Source: Verrucomicrobiota bacterium (GTDB lineage Bacteria; Verrucomicrobiota; Verrucomicrobiae; Limisphaerales; UBA11358). From it: a DNA stretch of 41,368 nt. This document shows, one piece after another, positions 23,692 through 32,418 of the stretch. The notes below the pieces were generated by a model. It saw only the letters and a list, made by a program, of their open reading frames with translations, made no database searches and had not been told where the DNA came from. Location of the stretch: assembly GCA_014860005.1 (NCBI GenBank), contig JACZKP010000029.1, forward strand, positions 1 through 41,368, in the 5' to 3' direction. The position numbers were made by a program, and so were the translations under genes. How positions within the stretch are numbered: the stretch's first letter is position 1; each line of letters begins with the position of its first letter.

Positions 23692-26034
23692 ATGAGAGTG
23701 AATCTGGGATTACGCTCAGAAGAGCTGGCTGAAGTGAACCTGGTTTACAGCAAGGACACCGCGGTTTCAGGTCACCTGTCGGCGCCCGCGCTTCGTGGCG
23801 GTCGCTCGACGTTTCAAACCGCCTCCCGCCGCCCCGGCTCGGCAAGCCTTCAGCCGTTGGCAGGTGATCCGCTGTCGCCGCGAGACCAACTCTATGCCAG
23901 GACCGATCTGGCCGCTGCCCTCCTGGATTCCAACCTGAGCGTATTGGGATTGGTGGAGCAGGTGATTCAGAAGCTCCCGGTCGAGGGAGAGAAGGCGTTT
24001 TCACGGACTCCTCTGGATGACAATTTCTGCCGGCTGAAAGCGTTGATGGCGGACCTCCAACGGCCGGCGATTTCTCTGCAAGACGGGAGTTACGACCAGT
24101 TCAAGCAAACGGCCGCCAAAACGGTTGACCTGCTGACGCAGGATTGCCGGCGTTATGTGGGTGAAGCTGTCGGCACGGCGACCTCCATGCCGGCAGGTCT
24201 TTCGCCCGCCGAGATGGAAACCGTCCAGAGCTTCAACCATCTGCAGCGTGCAATGCAATCGGTGTTCAATCTGCCGGTGCAGGATGGCGAAATTTATCTC
24301 GAGACCCAGGTCAAGACGGACAATTCCCTGGACGATCAGGATCGCGGCGGAATGAACCGGATTTTTTCCACGATCAGATACTCCGGCACAAACCGTCCGT
24401 TTTACATGCGCTACATGCCCTATTACCTGATGACCATGAGAGCGCCGCTCTTCCTCCATGCCCTGAGCCGGCCTCGGCAATTGTCGGCGACCACGACGCG
24501 GCCCGGGCCGCTGAATTTGCCAGAGAAACTGGCCGCTCGCTACAGCGTGCCGCGCGGTACGCCGGTGATGTATCACTCGGTCTCTCGCTACGGACTTTCC
24601 AACCAGACCAGCGAAGATAGCTACGGTCTGCCGATGAAATTCTACTACAGCTATCAGGAGAGTGGAGTGAGCAAGGCGCTGTCTCTGGATCGCAAGGAAC
24701 ATTTCTATGTGCAACTGGTGAATCGCCCCTCCCTGACCATTCCCGAAGGGGTCGTGCCGGGCTTGCGATCGACGGACGCCAAATACGTGATGTACCAGCG
24801 CCAGCAGCAGGCCTACCTCTATGACGCGGGCCCGCGCCGTCTGGCGTTGAACCAACAGCAGCACCAGAAAATTCTCCGTCACAATGCCGACCTGGGCCGC
24901 GTGGGGGAACCCAACAGCCCCGTGAATTTCTCATTCGCTTCGGACGGTTCACTGGAGTCGGTCATGAACCGCATCTTCAACGACAACGCGGTTCGAAAAG
25001 TATCCAACCAAAGCTCATTGGTGCAGCTCATCCCACAGGGTTACAAAGACAAGATGCAACTGATGACGGAGCTGACCGCGGGGATCCGGCCCGCGTTCCA
25101 GCGGGAGCAGGAACGCATTGAGGCGTTGCGGGCGAAGTTGTTTGAGGAATTCGCAGCGGGCAAAATCAACAAGGACGTGGTTGAAGACACCTGCCGCAAG
25201 GAAGCCGTGACTTCGTTCCGCAAGCTGATCGCGGAACGTCGGATGCAAGTGCCAGCTCAGGCTGGCCGCCAGTTGATCGCGCAGGCCGTAGCGACCGTGA
25301 GCGATCTATTTGAGGAAACCTATTCGAACAAAGCCGCTGATTTCGCCCGTCTGGCTGCAGCGCGGCATTTGTTCGCCAGCAAGGTCGAACCGTTTCACAC
25401 CGCCTTCAAGGAAAGCATGGCCGGCAACAATGGCTACCTGAACCTGAGCCGCGCCTTGGAGGATTTGGGGGCGGAAAACCGGAAAGGCTTTGACGCCGCT
25501 GTGCTCCGTGTCACGGAAAAGATGGAGGAACCCGGCGGGCTCAAAAGCCAACTCAAGGCTGCGTATTGGGGCGGTGTCACGCAGTATCTGGTCGATCTGC
25601 ACTACGGTCCCGAGGGCCTGGTGCGTGAGGGGAGCTACATCAATCGCGAAGGGCTGCCCGCCAACGGACGGGAGTTTGAGAGATACTTGGAGCAGAAAAC
25701 GCCCGAGCTGTTGTCCGATCCCGTTCAAGTGGCCAATCGTTTGCGGGCCACATTCGCCTACTTCGATTATAACGTCTCTCCTTACTACAGCCTGCCTTGG
25801 CCGAATCTGTACCGGAATAATGATCTGCTGCGCAGTTCGGGCAAACCCAATGACGTGCGCGATCCGAAAACGCTCAAGCCGAACGAACCACCCGTGAATC
25901 TCTCGGTCATGCTCGACGGGCAGACGATTCGGATGGCGGGAACCGTGAGGCGGGAATCGTCTCGTCCGCGGCCATCGGCACGTCAGCAGCAGCGTCCGAC
26001 GCCAAGCAACGCGCTCGCGCCGAGCCTGGCTTGA
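23692..26034 (+). CDS. Large unrecognised protein (780 residues)
   Basis: No family is recognised. The protein appears cytoplasmic: no signal peptide, no clear membrane helix. The first 70 residues and the last 40 (Arg/Pro/Gln-rich, SRPRPSARQQQRPTPSNALA) look disordered. The middle has mixed folds, an aromatic-rich block near 230-330 (RPFYMRYMPYYLMTM) and long helices with charged residues at about 455-560, suggesting coiled coil. ATG 23692 is chosen because a -10 hexamer lies 5 nt upstream; GTG 23668 would lie before that element. It is a single-gene unit on the strand opposite most of the module. It is about the same size as the unrelated-looking plus-strand gene at 32419, and a structural or scaffold role is conceivable. 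Confidence 0.75.
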   Translation: MRVNLGLRSEELAEVNLVYSKDTAVSGHLSAPALRGGRSTFQTASRRPGSASLQPLAGDPLSPRDQLYARTDLAAALLDSNLSVLGLVEQVIQKLPVEGEKAFSRTPLDDNFCRLKALMADLQRPAISLQDGSYDQFKQTAAKTVDLLTQDCRRYVGEAVGTATSMPAGLSPAEMETVQSFNHLQRAMQSVFNLPVQDGEIYLETQVKTDNSLDDQDRGGMNRIFSTIRYSGTNRPFYMRYMPYYLMTMRAPLFLHALSRPRQLSATTTRPGPLNLPEKLAARYSVPRGTPVMYHSVSRYGLSNQTSEDSYGLPMKFYYSYQESGVSKALSLDRKEHFYVQLVNRPSLTIPEGVVPGLRSTDAKYVMYQRQQQAYLYDAGPRRLALNQQQHQKILRHNADLGRVGEPNSPVNFSFASDGSLESVMNRIFNDNAVRKVSNQSSLVQLIPQGYKDKMQLMTELTAGIRPAFQREQERIEALRAKLFEEFAAGKINKDVVEDTCRKEAVTSFRKLIAERRMQVPAQAGRQLIAQAVATVSDLFEETYSNKAADFARLAAARHLFASKVEPFHTAFKESMAGNNGYLNLSRALEDLGAENRKGFDAAVLRVTEKMEEPGGLKSQLKAAYWGGVTQYLVDLHYGPEGLVREGSYINREGLPANGREFERYLEQKTPELLSDPVQVANRLRATFAYFDYNVSPYYSLPWPNLYRNNDLLRSSGKPNDVRDPKTLKPNEPPVNLSVMLDGQTIRMAGTVRRESSRPRPSARQQQRPTPSNALAPSLA

Positions 26035-26059
26035 GGCTGATCAGGGGGTCTGCCGGCTT

Positions 26060-26872
26060 TCACAGGCGGGATTTTATTTCGACGCGAACAAGGTTAGTGC
26101 CTTGGATTTGATAGCACTGCGGGACTTCCAAAGTGCCATCCAAGGCGAAGAATTCTTTGATGCCCATTACGACCAACGGAATGTGAAATTGTTCGACGTA
26201 CTCCTGGTTGAATCTGCCGGCGTCAAGATGCGTGATGGCGATCACACGGCGGGCCGGGTACTTGGATAATACCTTGTGGGTTGCCTGATGACACTCGTCG
26301 CACGTCGGAGATACTTTGAGCAGAATATCCCGGCCGGTCGCCTGTGGCCCGAGCATGTGTTCGAGCAAAAGATTTCTCGACTGCGGGGTTGCGCCGTAAG
26401 TGAAGCAGAAAGCCAACGACGCGATGACCAGAGCCAGAATCCCCTCATGTCGCGTCCACGGCCTTGGTGGGATTCGTCGCAAACAGAGGGTCAGTCCGCA
26501 GATGGCAGCAAGGTTGGTGAGGAGTGCCAACAGGGGCGAGCGGCGAATCCCTAACGAGTCGAAGCATCCGCAGGTTTCGGCCCCGGCATAAATCGGCGGC
26601 AGCAGGTACGCGCAGAATGCGGCGAGCAGGAGGATTGCAGTCCAGATTGTTCGGCGGCTGGGGAGCCGGATCAAGGCAAGGCCAATGAACAACTCCAGCG
26701 TGAGGACGATGGCCAGTTGCAGTGGACGCGCGAATGACACGGGCATGTGTCCCATGGCGCTAATCGGTTCGGCCATTTTGTTGATGGCGCCGAGCAGGAA
26801 CAGCAAACCAACGCCGGCCATCACCCAGCGGGCGAGCTTCGAGGTTGGGCCGGTGGACGGCTGGGCTTTCAC
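26060..26872 (-). CDS. MauE/DoxX-like membrane protein fused to thioredoxin-like domain
   Basis: This 270-residue protein has four or five membrane helices, with a MauE-type CGCF motif at 101-104 after GAET, and a soluble C-terminal region with TCDEC (Cys191, Cys194) in SPTCDECHQATHKVL, the position of a thioredoxin-fold CxxC. MauE-like proteins help form disulfides in periplasmic proteins. It follows the PilC-like gene by 21 bp and is the last gene of its unit, so it may fold or oxidise extracytoplasmic parts of the pilus-like apparatus (inference). The fold of the C-terminal part is inferred from motif and size only. Confidence 0.72.
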   Translation of the reverse strand: MKAQPSTGPTSKLARWVMAGVGLLFLLGAINKMAEPISAMGHMPVSFARPLQLAIVLTLELFIGLALIRLPSRRTIWTAILLLAAFCAYLLPPIYAGAETCGCFDSLGIRRSPLLALLTNLAAICGLTLCLRRIPPRPWTRHEGILALVIASLAFCFTYGATPQSRNLLLEHMLGPQATGRDILLKVSPTCDECHQATHKVLSKYPARRVIAITHLDAGRFNQEYVEQFHIPLVVMGIKEFFALDGTLEVPQCYQIQGTNLVRVEIKSRL

Positions 26873-26893
26873 AACTTTCTCCGGCGCACTCGG

Positions 26894-28129
26894 CTATTTC
26901 GCCTTGTTGAGTACCTGCGCCAGGTTGAACAAGGGCAGATACATCGCGATTACCATGGTGCCGATGATGCCCGCCAGAAAAACAATCATGACCGGCTCGA
27001 TGATGGCCGTGAATCGGGTGACCGCATCATCCAGGTCTTCGATGTAGTACTCGGTCAGATTGCCCAGCACTTCCGGGAGATTGCCGGTGGCCTCGCCGGC
27101 CTGGATGTTGCCGGCGACGATGAGAGGAAAGGTCTTTTCACGTTTGAACGCGTCCGAAAGAGTCACGCCGCTGGTTTGGACGGCGCTCTTGATGCGCTCC
27201 AAGGCCTCACGGAAAACGACGTTGCCCGCCACCTTCGAGCAGAGATTGAGTTGCTTGGGCATAGTTACGTTGGCGGTGGAAAACTGGTGGAGCAATTGCA
27301 GCACACGCAGGCACGCGCTTTTGGAGACCAGTTCCCGGAGCACCGGCATTCTGAGAAGAAGGCGCTGGAACCGCGGGTTGTTCAGGATGCGCTTGCGTTG
27401 CATGAACAAAAACACCGGAACAGAAAAAACACCGATGACAACCAGCGGACTGCTGCGCAGGATTTCAGAAACCTTCACGATCGCGCGGGTGATGAACGGC
27501 AGTTGAACGCCCGTGCCCTTGTAGAGCGTCGCCAGAGCCGGCACCGCCAACAGCGAGAAGATCATCACTGCGACCAGCGCGATCACGAGCACAATCGCCG
27601 GATAAATGGAGGCGTTTTTCACTTTGCGCAGCACCTTGTCTGTGCGCTTGAGAGCTTTGGCCCGTTCTTTGAGCGCGACCGGCAATTGGCCGGAGGTTTC
27701 CGAGGCTTGCACGATCGCCACGTAAACGTCGTCGAAAGCCTCCGGGTAGTTCGCCAAAGCCTGCGAAATGCTCTCACCATCGATGATCCGGCGCCGCACT
27801 TCGGAGATGATTCTCCGGAATCGCTCCCGCGGCGTGGACTCCGCCAGGATTTGAAAGCCGCTCGAAGTGTTCACTTTGGTGGCGACCATCAACGCAAGAT
27901 TGTTGGAGAAGGTGGCCAGTTCACGTTTGCTGGCAGGGTCGCCGATTTCCAGGCGTCCCTTTTTCAACGCCTCCAGAAACGGGCTTGGCCGCGCTTCAAT
28001 CGACAGGACCTTGCATTTCTCCTTCTGCATCCGGGAACGGACGCCCTCCTGGCTGGTTGCCTGTACGAGGCGCTTGCAGGTCTGTTGGCTTTCGTCGCGG
28101 AAGGTTACCAGATAGGAATTGAGAAACAT
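26894..28129 (-). CDS. PilC/GspF-type inner-membrane platform protein
   Basis: This 411-residue protein matches the T2SSF family: two repeated cytoplasmic domains (about 70-195 and 270-390), each followed by membrane helices (IYPAIVLVIALVAVMIFSLL; a second near SSPLVVIGVFSVPVFLF; a last one near VMIVFLAGIIGTMVIAMY). Family signatures include SGFQILAESTP with GESISQAL in the first domain and TLSDAFKREKTFP with IQAGEATGNLPEVL in the second. It anchors the PilB/GspE ATPase and the pseudopilus. Its ATPase partner is encoded 15 kb away, in a different unit of the same module. Upstream is a membrane-anchored unknown (12 bp). Confidence 0.93.
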   Translation of the reverse strand: MFLNSYLVTFRDESQQTCKRLVQATSQEGVRSRMQKEKCKVLSIEARPSPFLEALKKGRLEIGDPASKRELATFSNNLALMVATKVNTSSGFQILAESTPRERFRRIISEVRRRIIDGESISQALANYPEAFDDVYVAIVQASETSGQLPVALKERAKALKRTDKVLRKVKNASIYPAIVLVIALVAVMIFSLLAVPALATLYKGTGVQLPFITRAIVKVSEILRSSPLVVIGVFSVPVFLFMQRKRILNNPRFQRLLLRMPVLRELVSKSACLRVLQLLHQFSTANVTMPKQLNLCSKVAGNVVFREALERIKSAVQTSGVTLSDAFKREKTFPLIVAGNIQAGEATGNLPEVLGNLTEYYIEDLDDAVTRFTAIIEPVMIVFLAGIIGTMVIAMYLPLFNLAQVLNKAK

Positions 28130-28141
28130 CGTGTTCGTGCG

Positions 28142-29062
28142 TCAAGGGTTCATTGGATGACTGGCCAGCACCTTGCGGGTCAGGTCGTGCAGGAAGATGA
28201 GCCGATAACCGAGGGCATTCTTCTCCATCAATCCCCGATCGGCAGCGGAAAGCACCCCGTAAAGCAAATCCTCCGGAAGTTTGTCCTGCAGTTTTTGGCC
28301 TAAGATGTATTCCCGGACCGCTGGCAGTTCTTCCGATTGGAATTCGGTGCGCCACAGCGACGATACTTGGGCCTCCGCCACCGCCAATTCTTTGGCCGGC
28401 AGTGTCACGGCCTGGGCAGGGTTGAGTTGCTTGCGACTGCGCGCCCGCGGTTTCTCCGGGTTCATTTTGGGCGCGTGCGCGGCAGCGTATTCGTTGACAA
28501 AGTGATCTCCATAAAGCGCCTTCACGAAGCAAAGCGATTCGTCGTCGCCCGGCGTGCGGAAAGAACCGATCGCAATGATGCGATCCATCATAAGTTGCAC
28601 CGTCTGGGAGGCATGTTCGTCGAGCAGCCTGTGGACGACATTCTGCAGGTAATCACGGTTGGCGGCGTGAACCTGCTGGATACAGCCGTAGTCATTCATG
28701 CTGCCGAACTCCGGATGTTCCAGCCATTCCTTCGATACGCCTGCCGGGAGTGTAAAGCCCTGAGGCAATTCCAATCCGAGGTCCTCGCGTAGGTGGCGTG
28801 AAGTTTGCCGGGTCAGTTCGCGATACTCGCGCACGGTCAGGAGCAGATCGCCGGTCTTGAGTTTTTCCACCAAGCCTTCGGCTATGAGAAAGTAAAGAGC
28901 CTCCGGTGCGCGCTCGATCCGGACAGGCTGCAGTTGCGATGGCGCGGCAGATGTCGTGGATGCAGATACAGCCGGCCCGCGCATTGGCAACACACGGCTG
29001 CTGATGGCAACGCCGGCCACGAGTACTGTCGCGCCCAGAATGTATGGCCAGAGTTTCTTCAT
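28142..29062 (-). CDS. Membrane-anchored periplasmic-type protein, unknown
   Basis: This 306-residue protein starts with an uncleaved-looking signal anchor (MKKLWPYILGATVLVAGVAI) and a Ser/Thr/Ala-rich linker. The rest is soluble and mainly helical with several Trp and His and no recognised domain. It lies between a small three-helix membrane protein (3 bp) and PilC (12 bp), a place where pilus alignment proteins (PilN/PilO type) occur in other systems, but no similarity to those is visible. Confidence 0.7.
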   Translation of the reverse strand: MKKLWPYILGATVLVAGVAISSRVLPMRGPAVSASTTSAAPSQLQPVRIERAPEALYFLIAEGLVEKLKTGDLLLTVREYRELTRQTSRHLREDLGLELPQGFTLPAGVSKEWLEHPEFGSMNDYGCIQQVHAANRDYLQNVVHRLLDEHASQTVQLMMDRIIAIGSFRTPGDDESLCFVKALYGDHFVNEYAAAHAPKMNPEKPRARSRKQLNPAQAVTLPAKELAVAEAQVSSLWRTEFQSEELPAVREYILGQKLQDKLPEDLLYGVLSAADRGLMEKNALGYRLIFLHDLTRKVLASHPMNP

Positions 29063-29065
29063 GCC

Positions 29066-29338
29066 TTAGCGCACCAGATGAAAGAGGACATACGTGATGA
29101 AGAGAATGAAGACGGTGATTTTCCAGTCGCCATTCCGCTGCGAGATGGCCTTGCGTGCGTAAACCAGGATCGCAGCCGGATAGATGAGACACGCTCCGAT
29201 CGTGGCAAAGAGCGAGGCTCGAAGATGGGGCTCGGCATAGTTCTTCTGCAACGTCGGCATGAGGCAAAAGACGGTAATCGCGCCAAGAGCCAACAGGCCC
29301 ACGGTTTCCCAAAGTGAAACTGTCCGTGGACGACTCAT
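29066..29338 (-). CDS. Small three-helix membrane protein
   Basis: This 90-residue protein has about three hydrophobic helices (TVGLLALGAITVFCLMP; LFATIGACLIYPAAILVY; ITVFILFITYVLFHL). No family is recognised. ATG 29338 (MSRPRTVSL) is preferred over an upstream ATG at 29431 because the extension is not protein-like and covers the TATACT at 29363-29368. It is the first gene of the PilC unit. Confidence 0.65.
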   Translation of the reverse strand: MSRPRTVSLWETVGLLALGAITVFCLMPTLQKNYAEPHLRASLFATIGACLIYPAAILVYARKAISQRNGDWKITVFILFITYVLFHLVR

Positions 29339-29362
29339 GTTCTGCGCGTCGGCATCACTCCA

Positions 29363-29368
29363 GTATAA
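29363..29368 (-). promoter_or_regulatory. -10 element TATACT upstream of PilC unit
   Basis: TATACT on the minus strand (GACTTATACTGG) lies 24 nt before ATG 29338. It is the best promoter candidate for the unit ending with the MauE-like gene. No clear -35. Confidence 0.4.
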
Positions 29369-29500
29369 GTCTGCGAATAACGCCGCGTGGCACTGGTGTG
29401 AACCTGGTTGCAGGGCTGCAGTTGTCGTCAAACTGAAATCGTTCGCTCCCTGAAACCAAAAAGAAGAGTCTTTGGGTGTGTCGGCTGAACGGGCGCAACG

Positions 29501-30466
29501 CTACGCCAAAGCTTCTTCCTCCTCGCAGACCATGGCGTCGCATTCCGGGAAGTGCCGCTCGCGTAGTTGACCGAGTTGCTCCGCGAACATCTCCGACTCC
29601 CCATTTTCGGCCCCCGATAATTCTTCAATGATATACTGGATTTCAACGAGGCCCTCTCCGCTTTGCAGCGCGTTGGAAATCAGGTCCAGACTCTGTTGCA
29701 TCAAGCCAATGGTGTTGTTGAGCCATTGAGTAACCAGGTCATTGGTTCGCGGCGCCAAGACGAGAATGTTCTCTGCCCGTTGGCGGATCGTTTGGGCAAG
29801 GCCAACCGCCGCTTCAGTATGACCGTCGCTGGCCAATTGGAACAGTCGCCGCATCTCCGCATGCAGGTTGTGTTCACCCAGATATTCGCGGAATTGCTGA
29901 CTGGTGACGGCGTTGTAGGTATCGGAGCGCCGAACCGAGGCAGGCACCTGCTTGACCACGTTGAACCGCCCATTCTCCAGCGTCATGCAACGCCCGGAGT
30001 TCTTGAGGATGTACTTTTGGGCCAGGCCGTCCGCCATTTCGTTTTCGCTCCGAGGAATTTTCTGCAGCGTGTAGGGGTACACCTTGCGCAGCCGGCGCAG
30101 GAATATGCAGTAGTCCTGCATCTTGCCGGAGGATTTCCAGAGTCCGTTGACCTGCTTGGTGACCAACTGCGAATCGCAGAAAACGATGACCGGGATCCCG
30201 GGTTCGGGATACAGAGCCTGAAGAATTGCCAGTCCGGTCTTCACCGCAATGTATTCCGCCTCGTTGCACGTGCCGTGGCCGGCGAACATGTGGCGGGTGA
30301 ACAAACACGTGCTGCCCTGTCGGGCGAACAGGCCGATGTGCATCGCGCCGGGATTCTCACACAACCCGTCGGCGAACAATTCGATCGGTTGTTCGTGATT
30401 GATGGGGATGTTGTAATTGCGGATGTCCGCGATCACTTCCTGAACTTTTGCGTCGTGAGAAATCAT
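29501..30466 (-). CDS. RNase HI-like domain with helical C-terminal extension
   Basis: This 321-residue protein has an RNase HI domain at about 27-155: Asp33 (FADGLCENPG), Glu71 (NEAEYIAVKTGL), Asp98 (VFCDSQLV) and Asp146 (NEMADGLAQ) form the four-carboxylate active site. Such enzymes cut RNA in RNA-DNA hybrids. A C-terminal region of about 150 residues, helical and ending in an acidic tail (ECDAMVCEEEEALA), is not part of standard RNase HI. It forms a one-gene unit; no TANAAT is obvious, with GCTAAACAC about 15 nt upstream. It could remove primers or R-loops during element replication, or act on guide-target hybrids (inference). Confidence 0.85.
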   Translation of the reverse strand: MISHDAKVQEVIADIRNYNIPINHEQPIELFADGLCENPGAMHIGLFARQGSTCLFTRHMFAGHGTCNEAEYIAVKTGLAILQALYPEPGIPVIVFCDSQLVTKQVNGLWKSSGKMQDYCIFLRRLRKVYPYTLQKIPRSENEMADGLAQKYILKNSGRCMTLENGRFNVVKQVPASVRRSDTYNAVTSQQFREYLGEHNLHAEMRRLFQLASDGHTEAAVGLAQTIRQRAENILVLAPRTNDLVTQWLNNTIGLMQQSLDLISNALQSGEGLVEIQYIIEELSGAENGESEMFAEQLGQLRERHFPECDAMVCEEEEALA

Positions 30467-30517
30467 AACGCTCGCCGAAGTGTGTTTAGCGAAGCTTGTT
30501 GAACAAAAGGTTCCGCT

Positions 30518-30566
30518 AAAAAGTGCGCCCCGCTCCGCAGTTCATTCGACGTTCTGCGGAACGGGG
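30518..30566 (-). terminator. Strong rho-independent terminator after 517-residue gene
   Basis: On the minus strand, CCCCGTTCCGCAG and CTGCGGAGCGGGG (30554-30566 and 30528-30540) form a 13-bp stem with one G-U pair and a 13-nt loop, followed by CGCACTTTTT. It lies 24 nt past the stop at 30590 and separates this gene from the RNase HI gene. Confidence 0.85.
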
Positions 30567-30589
30567 CTCGGGCGCATGGGCTGGGTGCT

Positions 30590-32143
30590 CTACCTCTCGT
30601 CCGGCTGGGGCAACTGATCGGCCCGCCACTCCTGATCCAACCGGAGCCACTCGGAGTGCTGATCGGGCCAGAACGAAGCCCGCTTGAGCGGGCGTTGAAA
30701 GTAGTGGGAATCGAAGGCGAGTTGGGGCTGCATCTGATGCATGGCCAGTCCGGCAAATTCCAGTTTCTCCTCAAGGTCGTTGCCTTTGCGAAACTCAACT
30801 GTGTTCCAGAGGTTAAACACGCCCATCATCCAGTCCAGTTGTTGGCGGTAATAGCTGCGCACGAACTGGGCTCCGAGAGTCCTTTCTGCGTCCGACATCT
30901 GGTTGGAAACGCGCAGATTTCCGCCAAGCCATGAATGCGTCAGGTGTGTGGCCAGTGGAAAAACCTCGAAATCCGGATCCTTCGCGAGCTCATTCACCAG
31001 GCGCATGAAGTTCGAGTAATACGGCTCGATTTTTTGATAGAAGTTATAACCTCGGATGGCCGCGTGCTGTGTTTTCAGGGAGAAACTGGTCAAATCACCG
31101 GGGCGATCCATCTCCAGTTGCCAGGCGGTCAACACAACCGCAAACACCGCCGTCTGCATCTCAACCGGTAGTTGGAATGGCAGCCCGTCGTGTGTGACCA
31201 CTCCGCGGGCCAGGCAGTAATTCTCTTGGAAGGCTTCGCGATCCAGCTTCAATGCCCGATTCAACTCGGCGTCGAGCGTCGCATACACGTAACTCTCGGA
31301 GTTGCGAGCCTGGGTCAATTGTCCGTTCGGCAGAATCGTGCTGCCCAGAATTCTTTGCTGCAACGTGACATCTTCCGCCGCGTTGGTCGCCGCATGAAAC
31401 GGATACCCGTAATAGTAATCCGGTCCTTCGAACCGCGCGATTTTTCCCCAGGGATCTGGCGTTCCATCGATGAGGGGAAAATCGCTACCGCCGACGCGTG
31501 GCAAAAGATCCGCGAAAATCGGCGCTGGCGTCCGCTGCCACTGACCGAGCTTTGAGTCCGGGTAAAGATATGCCGCAGGGAAAAGCTGCACCGGACCGGC
31601 CCACCGGGACAGCGCCGCGAAGTAGTTGAACGCATTATCCACCTTGATGTGCGGCGTGAGGCTGAAACCCAACTGCGGCGTGACGTAAACCATGGTGGTA
31701 TGCACTCCGCGGAGGGTTTTCGGCTGCAGTTCGTTCCACAATTGGTGGTGGTAGCGCAAATGCCGCGCGTTGATCGCGACCCCGCTGCCCTGCGACGGGC
31801 TTTGAAACCAGGGCGAGCGCATCAGGCTGTTGTGCTCGGCGGGCAAGGTCTTGAAATGCGGGAGCTGCGCTTCGGCCCGAATTTGAGGTGTGTAATCCCA
31901 ATTCGCCAACTCGGGTCGTGCTTTCCGGCCGACGCTCGCGGCCAAGCATTTTCCAGCATCCCATCCAGGAGGATAACTCGCATCCGTGACACGCTTGGCT
32001 TGCGTCAGCGGAATCGCGCAATGAAGAACCTTGGTCCGATTTCGATCACTTCGGCTGAAGACTCTCTGATTGATCTCCCACCCTGGTTCGGCAATTGCCT
32101 CCCAAGAATCACGTAGTCCGGGGTCTTGCAGTTCGTTGTTCAT
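30590..32143 (-). CDS. Large unrecognised protein (517 residues)
   Basis: No family is recognised. The protein is soluble-looking, rich in aromatic residues and Pro, with short turns such as GTPDPWGKIARFEGPDYYYGYP, and no signal peptide or Cys cluster. ATG 32143 (MNNELQDPG) is used; ATGs at 32149 and 32152 are equally possible and an upstream one at 32197 adds a very basic segment (SRKRRLRMM). It ends at a strong terminator and is a single-gene unit, divergent from the 802-residue gene. High aromatic content and stand-alone expression would suit a structural protein; this is speculation. Confidence 0.7.
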   Translation of the reverse strand: MNNELQDPGLRDSWEAIAEPGWEINQRVFSRSDRNRTKVLHCAIPLTQAKRVTDASYPPGWDAGKCLAASVGRKARPELANWDYTPQIRAEAQLPHFKTLPAEHNSLMRSPWFQSPSQGSGVAINARHLRYHHQLWNELQPKTLRGVHTTMVYVTPQLGFSLTPHIKVDNAFNYFAALSRWAGPVQLFPAAYLYPDSKLGQWQRTPAPIFADLLPRVGGSDFPLIDGTPDPWGKIARFEGPDYYYGYPFHAATNAAEDVTLQQRILGSTILPNGQLTQARNSESYVYATLDAELNRALKLDREAFQENYCLARGVVTHDGLPFQLPVEMQTAVFAVVLTAWQLEMDRPGDLTSFSLKTQHAAIRGYNFYQKIEPYYSNFMRLVNELAKDPDFEVFPLATHLTHSWLGGNLRVSNQMSDAERTLGAQFVRSYYRQQLDWMMGVFNLWNTVEFRKGNDLEEKLEFAGLAMHQMQPQLAFDSHYFQRPLKRASFWPDQHSEWLRLDQEWRADQLPQPDER

Positions 32144-32152
32144 TTTCATCAT

Positions 32153-32404
32153 CCGCAGTCGTCTTTTTCGCGAAGCGACCTTTATGTTTTTCGCCACAGC
32201 CCGCAGCGGCAGTCTGCCGTTTTCGGTGAATCATTGCAATCTTCGGGGGATTCGGCGGCATAGCGAGCACCGCGAGCGCGCAGGTCTTCGCGCTGGGAAA
32301 TCGCGAATCCAAGTTCGCTTCGTGTTTGACGCTATTCTCAATTCCGTGAAGCGGCCCTGTATGGGTTCATAATAGAAATCGCCGCGCAAGACCCCCTCAG
32401 GCCG
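32153..32404. other. Divergent intergenic region
   Basis: This region separates the minus-strand 517-residue gene and the plus-strand 802-residue gene. It holds TATTAT and CATAAA as weak minus-strand -10 candidates and a GGCCCTGTATGGG stretch (about 32352-32364, plus) resembling the local promoter motif. Short ORFs over it (32109-32312, 32231-32509) look non-genic. No repeat was seen. Confidence 0.4.
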
Positions 32405-32410
32405 TAAAAT
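32405..32410 (+). promoter_or_regulatory. -10 element TAAAAT, near-leaderless start
   Basis: TAAAAT in GGCCGTAAAATGAAG ends 8 nt before ATG 32419, predicting an RNA start at most a few nt from the codon. A competing out-of-frame ATG at 32415 would be at or before the RNA start. Confidence 0.5.
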
Positions 32411-32418
32411 GAAGATGG

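Noticed and set aside
26747..28303. 518-codon plus-strand ORF over the PilC gene
   Set aside because: Antisense to PilC/GspF, whose motifs are unmistakable; translation is His/Arg-rich and repeat-free.
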